A stretch of 64,000 nucleotides of DNA from Nitrospirillum viridazoti CBAmc (GCF_000730165.1 NZ_CP022113.1:62001-126000); one strand, 5' to 3'. Positions 26,096 through 34,293 are shown, counted from the stretch's first letter. Notes: a model not told the origin generated them from the letters alone. Made by a program: numbers and translations.

Positions 26096-26620
26096 TTACA
26101 AAGGCCAGTCGCTGCCGGTGACGAACAGCTCGGCCAGGGCTTCGATGCCGGCCTGGTCCTGTGCGTCGAAACGGGCGGGGCTGGGGCTGTCCAGGTCGAT
26201 GACGCCCAGCACCTGGCCATCCAGGATCAGCGGCACCACCAGTTCCGAGCGCGAGGCCGCGTCGCAGGCGATGTGACCAGGGAAGGCGTGCACATCCTCC
26301 ACCAGTACGGACTGGCGCCGTTCCACGGCGGTGCCGCAGACGCCCCGGCCCACGGCGATGCGCACGCAGGCCGGCTTCCCCTGGAACGGCCCCAGCACCA
26401 GCTCCCGGGTGCCGCCCAGGTTGCCCTTGGCGGCGTTGCGCATGAAATAGAAGCCGGCCCAGTTCAGGTCGGGCAGGGTTGTGAACAGCAGCGCCGACAG
26501 GTTGGCGGCGTTGGCGATGGCGTCGCGCTCATCCGTCAACAGGCCGCTGAGGTCGGATTTCAGGTCGCTGTACAGCGTGGCCTTGTCGCGCGGGGTGTCG
26601 CTGGTGCGGGCTTGGAACAT
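26096..26620 (-). CDS. msrC: Free methionine-(R)-sulfoxide reductase, GAF-type (fRMsr)
   Basis: The 174-residue single GAF-domain protein has the three cysteines of the family at C85 (PACVRI), C95 (GRGVCGTA) and C119 (HIACDAAS), essentially the positions known in E. coli MsrC (84, 94, 118). The core LNWAGFYF and SRSELVVPL motifs also fit. It reduces free methionine-R-sulfoxide using thioredoxin in the cytoplasm and repairs oxidative damage. The C-terminus ends normally. It is transcribed away from the repeat-bearing gap and lies 36 bases after the GATase gene on the same strand. Confidence 0.93.
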   Translation of the reverse strand: MFQARTSDTPRDKATLYSDLKSDLSGLLTDERDAIANAANLSALLFTTLPDLNWAGFYFMRNAAKGNLGGTRELVLGPFQGKPACVRIAVGRGVCGTAVERRQSVLVEDVHAFPGHIACDAASRSELVVPLILDGQVLGVIDLDSPSPARFDAQDQAGIEALAELFVTGSDWPL

Positions 26621-26656
26621 GGGAAGGCGTCCTCGGGGGCAAATGATGGCGCGGGT

Positions 26657-27367
26657 TCAATCCAGCCGCGCCAGCCAGGGGGTGAATATACGTGTCGCCT
26701 GGTCGGCGGCGCGGGCGGCCATCACAGCGCCGGCCGCGCGCAGCTCCGGCACCGACAGGCCAGCGGCCGACAGCTCTGCCGCGTGGCCCACATACCACAG
26801 GTTCAGGCGCGCCGGATCGGCCTCGATATGGAACTGCAGGGCCAGGGTGTTTGTGCCATGGCTGTAGGCCTGGTTGGGATAAAGGCTGTTGCCGGCCAGG
26901 CGGGTGGCGCCCTGCGGCAGGTCGAAGGTATCGCCGTGCCAATGCAGCACCCGGGCCCCCGGCTCCCCCAACGGCGCCAGGCAGGACGCGCGGCCCGCCT
27001 CGGTCAGTTCCAAGGCGCCCCAACCGATCTCCTTGGCGGGACCGGCATAGACGCGGGCTCCCAGGGCGCGGGCCATCAGCTGGGCGCCCAGGCAGATGCC
27101 CAGCACCGGCCGCCCGGCCGCCAGCCGCCGTTCCAGCAGGGCGATCTCCTGCGTCAGGAAGGGATGTTCCTTATCCTCATACACGCCGATGGGGCCGCCC
27201 AGCACCACCAGCAGGTCGGCATCGGCGATGGCCGGGTCGGCCAGATCATCCACCGGCGCCTCGCGATATCCGACATCCCAGCCACCGGCGGCCAGCACGG
27301 GCGCCAGCAGGCCCAGATCCTCAAACGCCACATGGCGCAACGCCACGGCTTTCCTGGTACGCGACAT
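26657..27367 (-). CDS. Class I glutamine amidotransferase (GATase1) protein
   Basis: The protein has 236 residues from ATG 27367 (MSRTRKAVALRH), chosen because residues upstream are Pro-rich and non-conserved. It is a single GATase1 domain with nucleophile Cys92 in GICLGAQL, the oxyanion motif VLGGPIGVYED near residue 55 and the His/Glu pair in LQFHIEADP near 185. It belongs to the stand-alone GMP-synthase-like group (YfeJ/COG0518). Family members hydrolyse glutamine or gamma-glutamyl compounds such as gamma-glutamylputrescine, but the substrate here is open. It shares a 209-base divergent control region with the MFS gene. Confidence 0.85.
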   Translation of the reverse strand: MSRTRKAVALRHVAFEDLGLLAPVLAAGGWDVGYREAPVDDLADPAIADADLLVVLGGPIGVYEDKEHPFLTQEIALLERRLAAGRPVLGICLGAQLMARALGARVYAGPAKEIGWGALELTEAGRASCLAPLGEPGARVLHWHGDTFDLPQGATRLAGNSLYPNQAYSHGTNTLALQFHIEADPARLNLWYVGHAAELSAAGLSVPELRAAGAVMAARAADQATRIFTPWLARLD

Positions 27368-27489
27368 GGACGGAACCTCCGGTGCCGGAATGGAGGGTTC
27401 GTTATAGGGGGCGGGAAAGGGCGGCGGGTAGGTGATTTTGCTGCGGCTGGGGCAGCGCTTTTCTCGGCCATCTTCCCGCTCTGCTCTCA

Positions 27490-27505
27490 ATGTAAAGGTT
27501 TACAT
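27490..27505. promoter_or_regulatory. Palindromic operator ATGTAAAGGTTTACAT (LacI type)
   Basis: Two 7-bp arms, ATGTAAA and TTTACAT, flank a 2-base centre. TGTAAA-N2-TTTACA is the usual shape of LacI-family operators in alphaproteobacterial sugar regulons. It lies 72 bases before the MFS start and 123 before the GATase start, between divergent genes. No LacI gene is present in the window. Confidence 0.6.
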
Positions 27506-27576
27506 GAAGGCCAATCAGCCCTATGAGTCGGCCAAGCCGCAGGAATGGGCGGCAATCCGATAAAGGGGGAGGGGGC

Positions 27577-28836
27577 ATGAGGACGCGCCTGCTGGTGATG
27601 ATGGCGTTGCAGACCGCCGTCTGGGGTGCCTGGGCGCCCAAGCTGTTCCCCTATATGACCATGCTGGGCTTCGGGCCCGGCCGGCAGGCGCTGGTGGGCA
27701 GCGCCTGGGGCATCGCCTCCGTTATCGGCATCTTCTTCTCCAACCAGTTCGCCGACCGCCGCTTTTCGGCGGAGCGTTTCCTGGCGGTCAGCCACCTGAT
27801 CGGCGGGCTGTGCCTAGTCGGGGCGGGGTTCGCAACCGACTTCTGGCCCTTTTTCGCCTGCTTCCTGGGCTACAGCCTGGTCTATGTGCCCACCCTGTCG
27901 GTGGCCAACACCCTGGCCTTCGCCAACTTGGTGCAGCCGGCGCGGGAATTCGGGACGGTGCGCCTGGGCGGCACGCTGGGCTGGGTGCTGGCCAGTTGGC
28001 CCTTCGTCTTCCTGCTGGGCGCGCAGGCGACGGCGGCCCAGGTGCGCTGGATCTTCCTGGTCGCCGCCATCCTCTCCTTCGCCATGGCGGCCTATGCCCT
28101 GGCCCTACCGCACACCCCGCCGCAGCGGGAAGGGGGGCGGGAGGGGGCGGTCGACCGGCTGGCATGGCGCCGGGCCGTCGCCTGCCTGCGCCAGCCGGCG
28201 GTGGCCGTGCTGTTCCTGGTCACGCTGCTGGATGCCGTGGTCCACAACGGCTACTTCGTGATGTCGGATGCCTTCCTCACCAACCGCGTGGGCATCGCCG
28301 GAAACCTCAGCATGGTGGTGCTGAGCCTGGGCCAGGTGGCGGAGATGGCGACCATGGCCGTGCTGGGCTGGGTCCTGGCCCGCCTGGGTTGGCGGCTCAC
28401 CATGATCATCGGTATCCTGGGGCATGCCGCCCGTTTCCTGGTCTTCGCCTTCCTGGCGGACAGCGTGCCCGCCATCGTGGCGGTGCAGTTGCTGCACGGC
28501 GTCTGCTACGCCTTCTTCTTCGCCACCGTGTACATCTTCGTCGACGACGCCTTCCCCAAGGATGTCCGGGTCAGCGCCCAGGGCCTGTTCAACCTGCTGA
28601 TCCTGGGCGTCGGCAACGTCATCGCCAGCTTCGTCTTTCCCGCCCTGTCCAGCCGGTGGACGGTGGTGGTGGACACGGCCGCCGGGCCGCAGGCGGCGGT
28701 GGACTACCGCACCCTGTTCCTGGTGCCGACGGCCCTGGCTCTGGCCGGGGCCGTGCTGCTGGCGCTGTTCTTTCGGCCCGGCCAAGGGGTAGGCCACGGG
28801 GTGGGCCAGGGGGCGGAGCAGCCGGTCGAGGCCTGA
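27577..28836 (+). CDS. MFS transporter, nucleoside:H+ symporter (NHS) family
   Basis: The transporter has 419 residues from ATG 27577 with a GGGGGAGGGGG ribosome-binding stretch. It has twelve predicted membrane segments. The start LLVMMALQTAVWGAWAPKLFPYM and the RLGGTLGWVLASWPF and LLHGVCYAFFFATVYIFVDDAFPKDVRVSAQGLFNL regions match the Nuc_H_symport (NupG/XapB-like) group. Such transporters import nucleosides, and alphaproteobacterial relatives often sit in sugar-utilisation regulons. The LacI-type palindrome upstream favours a sugar-linked role. The Gly/His-rich tail after residue 400 is unremarkable. Confidence 0.88.
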   Translation: MRTRLLVMMALQTAVWGAWAPKLFPYMTMLGFGPGRQALVGSAWGIASVIGIFFSNQFADRRFSAERFLAVSHLIGGLCLVGAGFATDFWPFFACFLGYSLVYVPTLSVANTLAFANLVQPAREFGTVRLGGTLGWVLASWPFVFLLGAQATAAQVRWIFLVAAILSFAMAAYALALPHTPPQREGGREGAVDRLAWRRAVACLRQPAVAVLFLVTLLDAVVHNGYFVMSDAFLTNRVGIAGNLSMVVLSLGQVAEMATMAVLGWVLARLGWRLTMIIGILGHAARFLVFAFLADSVPAIVAVQLLHGVCYAFFFATVYIFVDDAFPKDVRVSAQGLFNLLILGVGNVIASFVFPALSSRWTVVVDTAAGPQAAVDYRTLFLVPTALALAGAVLLALFFRPGQGVGHGVGQGAEQPVEA

Positions 28837-28842
28837 CCGTCG

Positions 28843-29598
28843 CTATTCCCGCCCTTCCTCCGCCACCGCGGCCAGCGCCGCCTGGTCGTGCAGGGTGATG
28901 CGGGACCGTCCCTGGGCGCGGCCGCTGGACAGCCAGCCCCGCTTTTCCCACGCCGCCAGGGTGCGGCTGGCGGTGTGCAGGGTGGTGCCGGACAGTTCCG
29001 CCAAATCCTTGCGGGTCAGGGGGAAGGCCAGTGCGGTGCCGGCGTCGGACGTCTTGCCGCTGGCCGCCAGGCGCAGCAGGGCGCGGGCCAGGCGTTGCTC
29101 CACCCGGCCGGTGGTGACCTCGCGCAGGCGGTCCTGCACCTCCATCAACCGGCGGCCGATGACCGTCACCAGGTTCAGGGCGATGGCCGGGTGGCGGGTG
29201 ATCAGCTCGCGCAAGGACGCCTCGGTCCAGCGGATCTCCACGCTGTCGGCCACAGTTTCGGCGTCGGCCGGATAGAGGCGGTCGGTGAACAGCGGCACGC
29301 TGCCGAACATCTCGCCGGCGCCGATGAAGCGCAGCGCCACCTGGGCGCCGGCGGCATTGGTCTGGCTGATGCGCACCCCGCCGCTCAGCAGGGCGTGGCA
29401 GTGCTGGGCCGGGTCGCCCTGATGGAACAGCGGCGTATGGCGGGGCACAGTGCGGATGAGGGCCACGGCCATCACCTCCGCCAGGGCAGGCACCTCCAGG
29501 CCCCGGAACAGCTCCATTCCCGCCAGCGCCTGGGGTGGCCAGCCGGCGCTTTGGGCCGGGGCAGCGTGGGAGGCGGCGTGGGGAACGGTGGACGGCAT
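28843..29598 (-). CDS. Crp/Fnr-family regulator, possibly NnrR-like
   Basis: The regulator has 251 residues from ATG 29598. The cyclic-nucleotide-type effector barrel spans about 25-140 (PLFHQGDPAQHCHALLSGGVRI, GEMFGSVPLFTDRLYPADA split across strands) and a Crp winged helix about 160-235. It lacks the N-terminal Cys cluster of true Fnr proteins. Its recognition helix reads GTTLHTASRTLAAWEKRG; this TTLHTxSR signature is one I associate with NnrR/Dnr nitric oxide regulators. An NnrR-type box sits upstream of nnrS 3 kb away. An alternative is a generic Crp-like regulator of the adjacent transporter. It is convergent with the MFS gene, six bases between stops. Confidence 0.82.
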   Translation of the reverse strand: MPSTVPHAASHAAPAQSAGWPPQALAGMELFRGLEVPALAEVMAVALIRTVPRHTPLFHQGDPAQHCHALLSGGVRISQTNAAGAQVALRFIGAGEMFGSVPLFTDRLYPADAETVADSVEIRWTEASLRELITRHPAIALNLVTVIGRRLMEVQDRLREVTTGRVEQRLARALLRLAASGKTSDAGTALAFPLTRKDLAELSGTTLHTASRTLAAWEKRGWLSSGRAQGRSRITLHDQAALAAVAEEGRE

Positions 29599-29773
29599 GG
29601 GATGAAAGGATAGCCCGGCCGCTGGGAACGGTGAAGGGCGGGATCCGGTCCGGCGGATGCGCTTTCGGCGGGGGAGGGATGAGCGATGGGCCGTTGCGCC
29701 GCTTCCCTGTCCCCCGCACCTTAACCGCAACGCCGCGTAGCGAAAGACGCGCACCACACGGGAGACACGCAGG

Positions 29774-30679
29774 ATGAACATCGGTGTCATGGGGGCCGGC
29801 GCGGTCGGCTGCTTCTTCGGCGGGCTGCTGGCCCGTGCCGGCCATGCCGTCACCCTGGTGGGCCGGCCGGCCCTGGTGGAGGCGGTGCGCGCCCATGGCC
29901 TGCGGCTGCAGATGAAGGATGGGTTCGACGGCCAAATCGTTATCGGCGCCGCCCCGGGGCCGGAGGCGCTGGCCGATGCCGACCTGGTGCTGTTCTGCGT
30001 GAAGTCCGCAGATACCGAGGCGACAGGGCGCGCCATGCTGCCTCATCTGAAGCCGGGTGCGGTGGTGCTGGCGATGCAGAACGGCGTCGACAACGCCGAA
30101 CGGCTGGCCGCCGTGCTGGGCCGACCGGTGGTGCCGGTGGTGGTGTATGTCGCGACCGACATGGCGGGGCCGGCCCATGTGCGCCACCATGGCCGGGGCG
30201 ACCTGATCCTGGGCACGGGGCCTGACAGCGGGCGGGTAGCCGAGTTGCTGCGGACGGCCAATATTCCGGCCACGGTATCAGCCGGCGTCACCGCCGCCCT
30301 GTGGGACAAGCTGATCATCAACTGCGCCTACAACGCCATGTCGGCGGTGGCGCAGGTGACCTACGGCACCATGGTGACCGTGCCCGAGGTGCGTGCCGTC
30401 ATGGCCGACGTGGTGGCGGAGGCCGTGGCCGTGGCGCGCGCCCGCGACATTACCGTGGGCGACGACATCCTGGACCGGGTCATGGCCCTGGCCGCGGCCA
30501 TGCCCAACCAATACTCCTCCACCGCCCAGGATCTGGCGCGGCGCAAGCGGAGCGAAATCGATTACCTGAACGGCCATATCGTGCGCCAGGGGGCGGGCCT
30601 GGGCATCCCCACGCCGGCCAACCGGGCGCTGCTGGCCCTGGTCAAGCTGCTGGAGGCCAAGGCCGCCCTGGCCGTCTAA
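29774..30679 (+). CDS. panE: 2-dehydropantoate 2-reductase (ketopantoate reductase)
   Basis: The 301-residue protein has the N-terminal Rossmann motif GAGAVGCFFGGLLA (residues 7-20) and a helical C-terminal domain. The catalytic Lys is in WDKLIINCAYNAMSAV near residue 178, and the conserved NGVDN and CVKSADTEA regions are present. It reduces ketopantoate to pantoate with NADPH in pantothenate and CoA synthesis. Several paralogues with unknown substrates exist, so the exact reaction is probable rather than certain. GGGAGA lies just before the ATG. Its stop overlaps the convergent acyltransferase gene by four bases. Confidence 0.85.
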   Translation: MNIGVMGAGAVGCFFGGLLARAGHAVTLVGRPALVEAVRAHGLRLQMKDGFDGQIVIGAAPGPEALADADLVLFCVKSADTEATGRAMLPHLKPGAVVLAMQNGVDNAERLAAVLGRPVVPVVVYVATDMAGPAHVRHHGRGDLILGTGPDSGRVAELLRTANIPATVSAGVTAALWDKLIINCAYNAMSAVAQVTYGTMVTVPEVRAVMADVVAEAVAVARARDITVGDDILDRVMALAAAMPNQYSSTAQDLARRKRSEIDYLNGHIVRQGAGLGIPTPANRALLALVKLLEAKAALAV

Positions 30680-31866
30680 AGCCGCACATGCAGGCCCCTG
30701 CGGTGCAGGGGCAGCAGCGTCAGCACCACCAGGCTCAGGATGCCCAGCGCACAGGCGAAGGATGCCAGGTAGGGGTCGGCGATGGCCGCCCCCGCCAGCC
30801 CATCGCCCCAGGCCTGCGGGGTCATGCGCCCTTGCGCGGTGACGATGAAGGGCACGCCGCCGACGGCGCTCAGACTCTGTGACAGGGTGAAGGCCAGGAT
30901 TGCGTTGCCGCCCAGCACGCGGAAGGGGAAGCTCAGCGTCTGGGGCAGGGCCGCGGGCCCCTGATCGAGCAGCACCGACAGGACGACCAGGACAGCCAGG
31001 GAAAAGCCGCTGCTGAACAGGGCGAAGCTGCTGGTCCAGATGCGCTTGTTGATGACCAGCACGGGGTCCAGCGCCAAGCCCGCCATCATCAGCAGGACGG
31101 CGGCGACCAGCAGGTTCAGGCGGCTTTTGGATGCCTTCAGCGCCGTGCCGGCCAGCACGCCCACCAGCACGTTGACCGTGGCGGGCAGGGTGGACAGCAG
31201 GCCCTCGGGATCATAGACAACGGCGCCGGCCGCATCGGTGCCGTAAGGCCACAGATGGGGCACCGTGAAGACGCCGCGGTCGATCCAGGATGGCAGGTTG
31301 CCGCCGGGGTCCAGGTGCCCCGCGCCGATGCCGGGCACCGGCACCCAGGCCAGCACCGCCCAATAGCCCAGCAGGACCACCGCCATGGCGACCAGCAACG
31401 CCCGCCGGTTCACCGTGCTCCCGGCATCCGGATCCATCCTGTCGGTTGCGAGGCACAGCGTGGTGGCCAGGGTGTAGCACAGGGCGATGCGCTGCAGGAT
31501 GCCGGGCAGGCGCAGATGCGGCAGGTCGAAATAGGGCAGGGCGTTCAGTACCAGGCCCAGGGCGATCAGGATCAGGGCGCGCCGCGCGATCTTAGCCCCC
31601 GCCGCCCGCTTGTCCCGCGCCAGCTTCCCGAAGGACAGGGCAATGGCCAGGCCCACGCTGAACAGGAAGGTGGGGAACACCATGTCCGCCAGGGTCCAGC
31701 CGTCCCAGGGCGCGTGCTTTAACGGCGCGTAGGCCTTGTTCCAGTCCCCCGGGCTGACCACCAGAATCATGCCGGCGACGGCCAGGCCGCGCAGCACGTC
31801 CAGCGAGGGCAGGCGGTTGGTCGCTGAGGCGTGTGCGCCGGATGGCGTGGCGGCGGCGATGGTCAT
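30676..31866 (-). CDS. NagX-like membrane acyltransferase (DUF5009/HGSNAT family)
   Basis: The 396-residue protein has about ten to eleven membrane segments. N-terminal SLDVLRGLAVAGMILVVSPGDW, then WTLADMVFPTFLFSVGLAIALS and GILQRIALCYTLAT, are the hallmarks of the heparan-alpha-glucosaminide N-acetyltransferase-like family found in bacterial N-acetylglucosamine regulons (NagX). Such proteins move acyl groups across the inner membrane to amino sugars. No nag gene is near, so its pathway link is unclear. The SLDVLRG start and the following His-free loops fit the family; the length is normal. Confidence 0.85.
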   Translation of the reverse strand: MTIAAATPSGAHASATNRLPSLDVLRGLAVAGMILVVSPGDWNKAYAPLKHAPWDGWTLADMVFPTFLFSVGLAIALSFGKLARDKRAAGAKIARRALILIALGLVLNALPYFDLPHLRLPGILQRIALCYTLATTLCLATDRMDPDAGSTVNRRALLVAMAVVLLGYWAVLAWVPVPGIGAGHLDPGGNLPSWIDRGVFTVPHLWPYGTDAAGAVVYDPEGLLSTLPATVNVLVGVLAGTALKASKSRLNLLVAAVLLMMAGLALDPVLVINKRIWTSSFALFSSGFSLAVLVVLSVLLDQGPAALPQTLSFPFRVLGGNAILAFTLSQSLSAVGGVPFIVTAQGRMTPQAWGDGLAGAAIADPYLASFACALGILSLVVLTLLPLHRRGLHVRL

Positions 31867-31968
31867 GACGTTCCGGTTCTCCCCGATCTTTTATGGGGCG
31901 CACCATGACATATTCTGACAACGTTGTCATATGAGATTTCACCAAGGCCGGCGAGGCGATTTTCCTGC

Positions 31969-31999
31969 TTGACCTCAACTTATGTTGAGGTCTTAGCGT
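31969..31999 (+). promoter_or_regulatory. SoxR box within a 19-bp-spaced promoter
   Basis: CCTCAACTTATGTTGAGG (31973-31990) matches the E. coli soxS operator CCTCAAGTTAACTTGAGG at 15 of 18 positions; the full palindrome extends from 31971 to 31992. It sits between TTGACC (31969-31974) and TAGCGT (31994-31999), a 19-bp spacer as MerR-family activators such as SoxR require. The downstream gene encodes an ABM monooxygenase, a known type of SoxR target outside enterics. No soxR gene is in the window. Confidence 0.8.
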
Positions 32000-32039
32000 G
32001 CGGGGGCCTTTGAACGATCCGGTTGGAGCCAGCCCCCCC

Positions 32040-32390
32040 ATGAACACCCATGCCCCCGTGTCCTCCTGCGCGGACGCCAGTCACCGCTATCGCATCGACA
32101 AGTTCACCGTGCCGGCGGCGGCGCGCGATGCCTTTATCGAGCGTATCCGCTTCATCGACGGCTTCCTGCATGATCAGCCCGGCTGCTTGCAGCATGGCCT
32201 GTATGAATGGCGGCTGGATGATGGCGACTACGGCGTCGTCACCTTGGTGCAGTGGGAAAGTGAGGAGGCCATGGCCGCCGCCAAGGCCCGTGCGGCTGAG
32301 GAGTACCGGCGCCAGGATTTCAACCCCGGCGCCTTCCTGGCCCAGTGGGGCATAAAGGCTGACATGGGCAGCTACATGCGCCTGGGCTGA
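32040..32390 (+). CDS. Antibiotic biosynthesis monooxygenase (ABM) domain protein
   Basis: The protein has 116 residues from ATG 32040; the in-frame GTG at 31998 overlaps the predicted -10 element, so it cannot be the start if the SoxR promoter is real. The body is a ferredoxin-like ABM fold: YRIDKFTVPAAARDAFIERI, LQHGLYEWRLDDGDYGVVTLVQWES, AMAAAKARAAEEY. Family members are cofactor-free oxygenases acting on quinone-like aromatics. Control by SoxR would tie it to redox-cycling compounds such as phenazines or quinones. It is convergent with the TetR gene, eight bases between stops. Confidence 0.82.
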   Translation: MNTHAPVSSCADASHRYRIDKFTVPAAARDAFIERIRFIDGFLHDQPGCLQHGLYEWRLDDGDYGVVTLVQWESEEAMAAAKARAAEEYRRQDFNPGAFLAQWGIKADMGSYMRLG

Positions 32391-32398
32391 TCAGTGGA

Positions 32399-32983
32399 TC
32401 AGGCTGTCGGTTTGGCGGCGATGCCGTTCACCAGGATGTCGATGACGCCATCCATCCAGGCGTCATCGGTGGGCACATGCAGCAGCAGCTGGTGGTAAAT
32501 GGCGCCGAAGGTCAGGTCCAGGATGGTGTGCGGCGCCACGCTCGGGCGGATGGATCCGTCCTGGATGCCCCGTTCCAGCAGGGGCACCACCTCCGCCCGG
32601 CGGGGGGCCACCAGGTTCTCCTTGAACAGGCGCAGGGTTTCCGGGTCGCGCTGACATTCCGCCAGGATGCCGGCCATGATGGGACCGGTGCTGCCCCGCA
32701 TGGCCCGCGCCACCGACTTCAGCAGCCGGCGAAACTCCGCCAGGGCGTTGTCGCCCTTGGGTTCCAGCGACAGCTCCTGATTCAGCATGTCCAGCGTCGC
32801 CTCCATGGCGATGGCGCCCCGGCTGGGCCACCAGCGATACAGCGTGCTGCGTGAGGCGCCTGCCCGGCTGGCCACCTTGTCCAGGGTCAGCCGCGCCAGA
32901 CCCTCTTCCCGCAACAGCTCATAGGTCGCCTTCAGGATGGCGGCGTGGCTGGCGTCGCTGCGGGGGCGACCGACGGGGGCCAT
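32399..32983 (-). CDS. TetR-family repressor, divergent from the EmrAB pump
   Basis: The 194-residue protein starts at ATG 32983 (MAPVGRPRSDASHAAIL); an ATG six codons upstream is less likely. The N-terminal TetR HTH is complete (LTLDKVASRAGASRSTLYRWWPSRGAIAMEA, residues 34-64 in two parts). The C-terminal ligand domain is helical (LLLHVPTDDAWMDGVIDILVNGI). Divergent position and two palindromes in the 209-base shared region suggest it represses the pump and itself. The inducer is unknown. Confidence 0.9.
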   Translation of the reverse strand: MAPVGRPRSDASHAAILKATYELLREEGLARLTLDKVASRAGASRSTLYRWWPSRGAIAMEATLDMLNQELSLEPKGDNALAEFRRLLKSVARAMRGSTGPIMAGILAECQRDPETLRLFKENLVAPRRAEVVPLLERGIQDGSIRPSVAPHTILDLTFGAIYHQLLLHVPTDDAWMDGVIDILVNGIAAKPTA

Positions 32984-33008
32984 GGGGATTCTCCTCAGCA
33001 ATATAGTC

Positions 33009-33023
33009 CGAGCTTCAAGCTCG
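33009..33023. promoter_or_regulatory. Palindrome near the TetR start
   Basis: CGAGCTT-C-AAGCTCG is a 15-bp perfect palindrome with a 1-base centre, 26 bases upstream of the TetR start codon. Size and place fit an autoregulatory TetR operator. Confidence 0.45.
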
Positions 33024-33073
33024 CCTGGGCATCCACCTCACCATAGGCCCCATTCGGGGGCTGGGCGAGAGCA

Positions 33074-33102
33074 GTGAGACATTACGGCACAGCATGTCTC
33101 AC
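33074..33102. promoter_or_regulatory. Long inverted repeat before emrA
   Basis: GTGAGACAT (33074-33082) and ATGTCTCAC (33094-33102) form perfect 9-bp arms around an 11-base spacer, 91 bases before the adaptor gene. It is a second candidate site for the divergent TetR protein. Confidence 0.5.
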
Positions 33103-33192
33103 ATTCAAAGGTGGCGCTGCTCGTGAATTACGAAACGATCCAACTTGTATCGAAACTTGAACTCACCCCTTCTGGTGCCTCAGGAGATTTCC

Positions 33193-34293
33193 ATGGTCGA
33201 CATCACTGATACCGCCGCCGTCCCCGCTGTCGCTGGCGCCCGTGCCGGTGGCATCCTCAAGCGCATCCTGCTGGCCGGTGTCGGCATCGCCGCCCTGGCC
33301 GCCGCCGGCCACTATGGTTTGGACTATTGGCGCACCGGCCGGTTCTTGGTGGAGACGGACGACGCCTACGTCGATGCCGACGCCTCCACCATCGCGCCGC
33401 ACGTTTCCGGCTACATCGCCAAGGTGCTGGTGGACGACAACCAGGTGGTCAAGGCGGGCCAGCCCTTGGCCGTCATCGATGACAAGGACCTGAGGACGGC
33501 GCTGGACCAGGCCCGGGCCGCCCGCCAGACGGCGGAGGCCAAGGTGGCCAACATCCAGGCGCAGATCACCCTGCAACAGGCCCTCATCGACCAGGCCGCC
33601 GCCCGCCGGATGTCGGCCAAGGCGGCGGCCACCTTCGCCGGCCAGGACAGCGACCGCTTCAACCAGCTGGTCACCACCGGCGCCGGCAGCGCGCAGAAGG
33701 CGCAGCAGGCGACCTCCGTGCGCCAACAGGCGGATGCCGACCTCAGCACGGCCGAGGCTGGCCTGGTCGCCGCCCGCCAGCAGGTGGAGGTGCTGAAGAC
33801 CCAGAAAGTCACGGCGGAGACGGAGGTGGACCAGGCGCGCGCCGCGGAGCACCAGGCCGAACTGAACCTGGGCTACGCCACCATCACCGCCCCGGTGGAT
33901 GGCGTGGTGGGCGCCCGCTCCGTCCGCGTCGGCCGCTATGTCCAGGCGGGCACGCAGCTGATGGCGGTGGTGCCGCTGCAGCAGGTCTATGTTGTCGCCA
34001 ACCTCAAGGAAACCCAGCTGACCGACGTGAAGCCGGGCCAGCCGGTGGACATCGCCGTCGACACCTATCCCGGCGTCGTCGTCCATGGCCGGGTGGACAG
34101 CATTTCCCCCGCCAGCGGGCTGAAGTTTGCGCTGCTGCCAGCGGACAACGCCACCGGCAACTTCACCAAGATCGTCCAGCGCGTGCCGGTGAAGATCACG
34201 CTGGATGCCTACGCCGCCGCCGGCAAGGGCGCGGTGCAGCTGCGCCCCGGCATGTCCGTGGAACCCACCATCAACACGAAGGACGCGGACTGA
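33193..34293 (+). CDS. EmrA/HlyD-type membrane fusion protein of an MFS pump
   Basis: The protein has 366 residues from ATG 33193, with CAGGAG upstream. One N-terminal membrane segment (about 22-42) is followed by the biotinyl-lipoyl half motif (TDDAYVDADASTIAPHVSGYI), a long helical hairpin (about 100-220, Ala/Gln-rich), the second lipoyl half (YATITAPVDGVVGARSV) and a beta-barrel domain. This is the EmrA type, which bridges an inner-membrane MFS pump and an outer-membrane channel. The MFS gene follows at once. No outer-membrane factor gene is nearby, so a shared TolC-like channel is likely. Confidence 0.9.
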   Translation: MVDITDTAAVPAVAGARAGGILKRILLAGVGIAALAAAGHYGLDYWRTGRFLVETDDAYVDADASTIAPHVSGYIAKVLVDDNQVVKAGQPLAVIDDKDLRTALDQARAARQTAEAKVANIQAQITLQQALIDQAAARRMSAKAAATFAGQDSDRFNQLVTTGAGSAQKAQQATSVRQQADADLSTAEAGLVAARQQVEVLKTQKVTAETEVDQARAAEHQAELNLGYATITAPVDGVVGARSVRVGRYVQAGTQLMAVVPLQQVYVVANLKETQLTDVKPGQPVDIAVDTYPGVVVHGRVDSISPASGLKFALLPADNATGNFTKIVQRVPVKITLDAYAAAGKGAVQLRPGMSVEPTINTKDAD

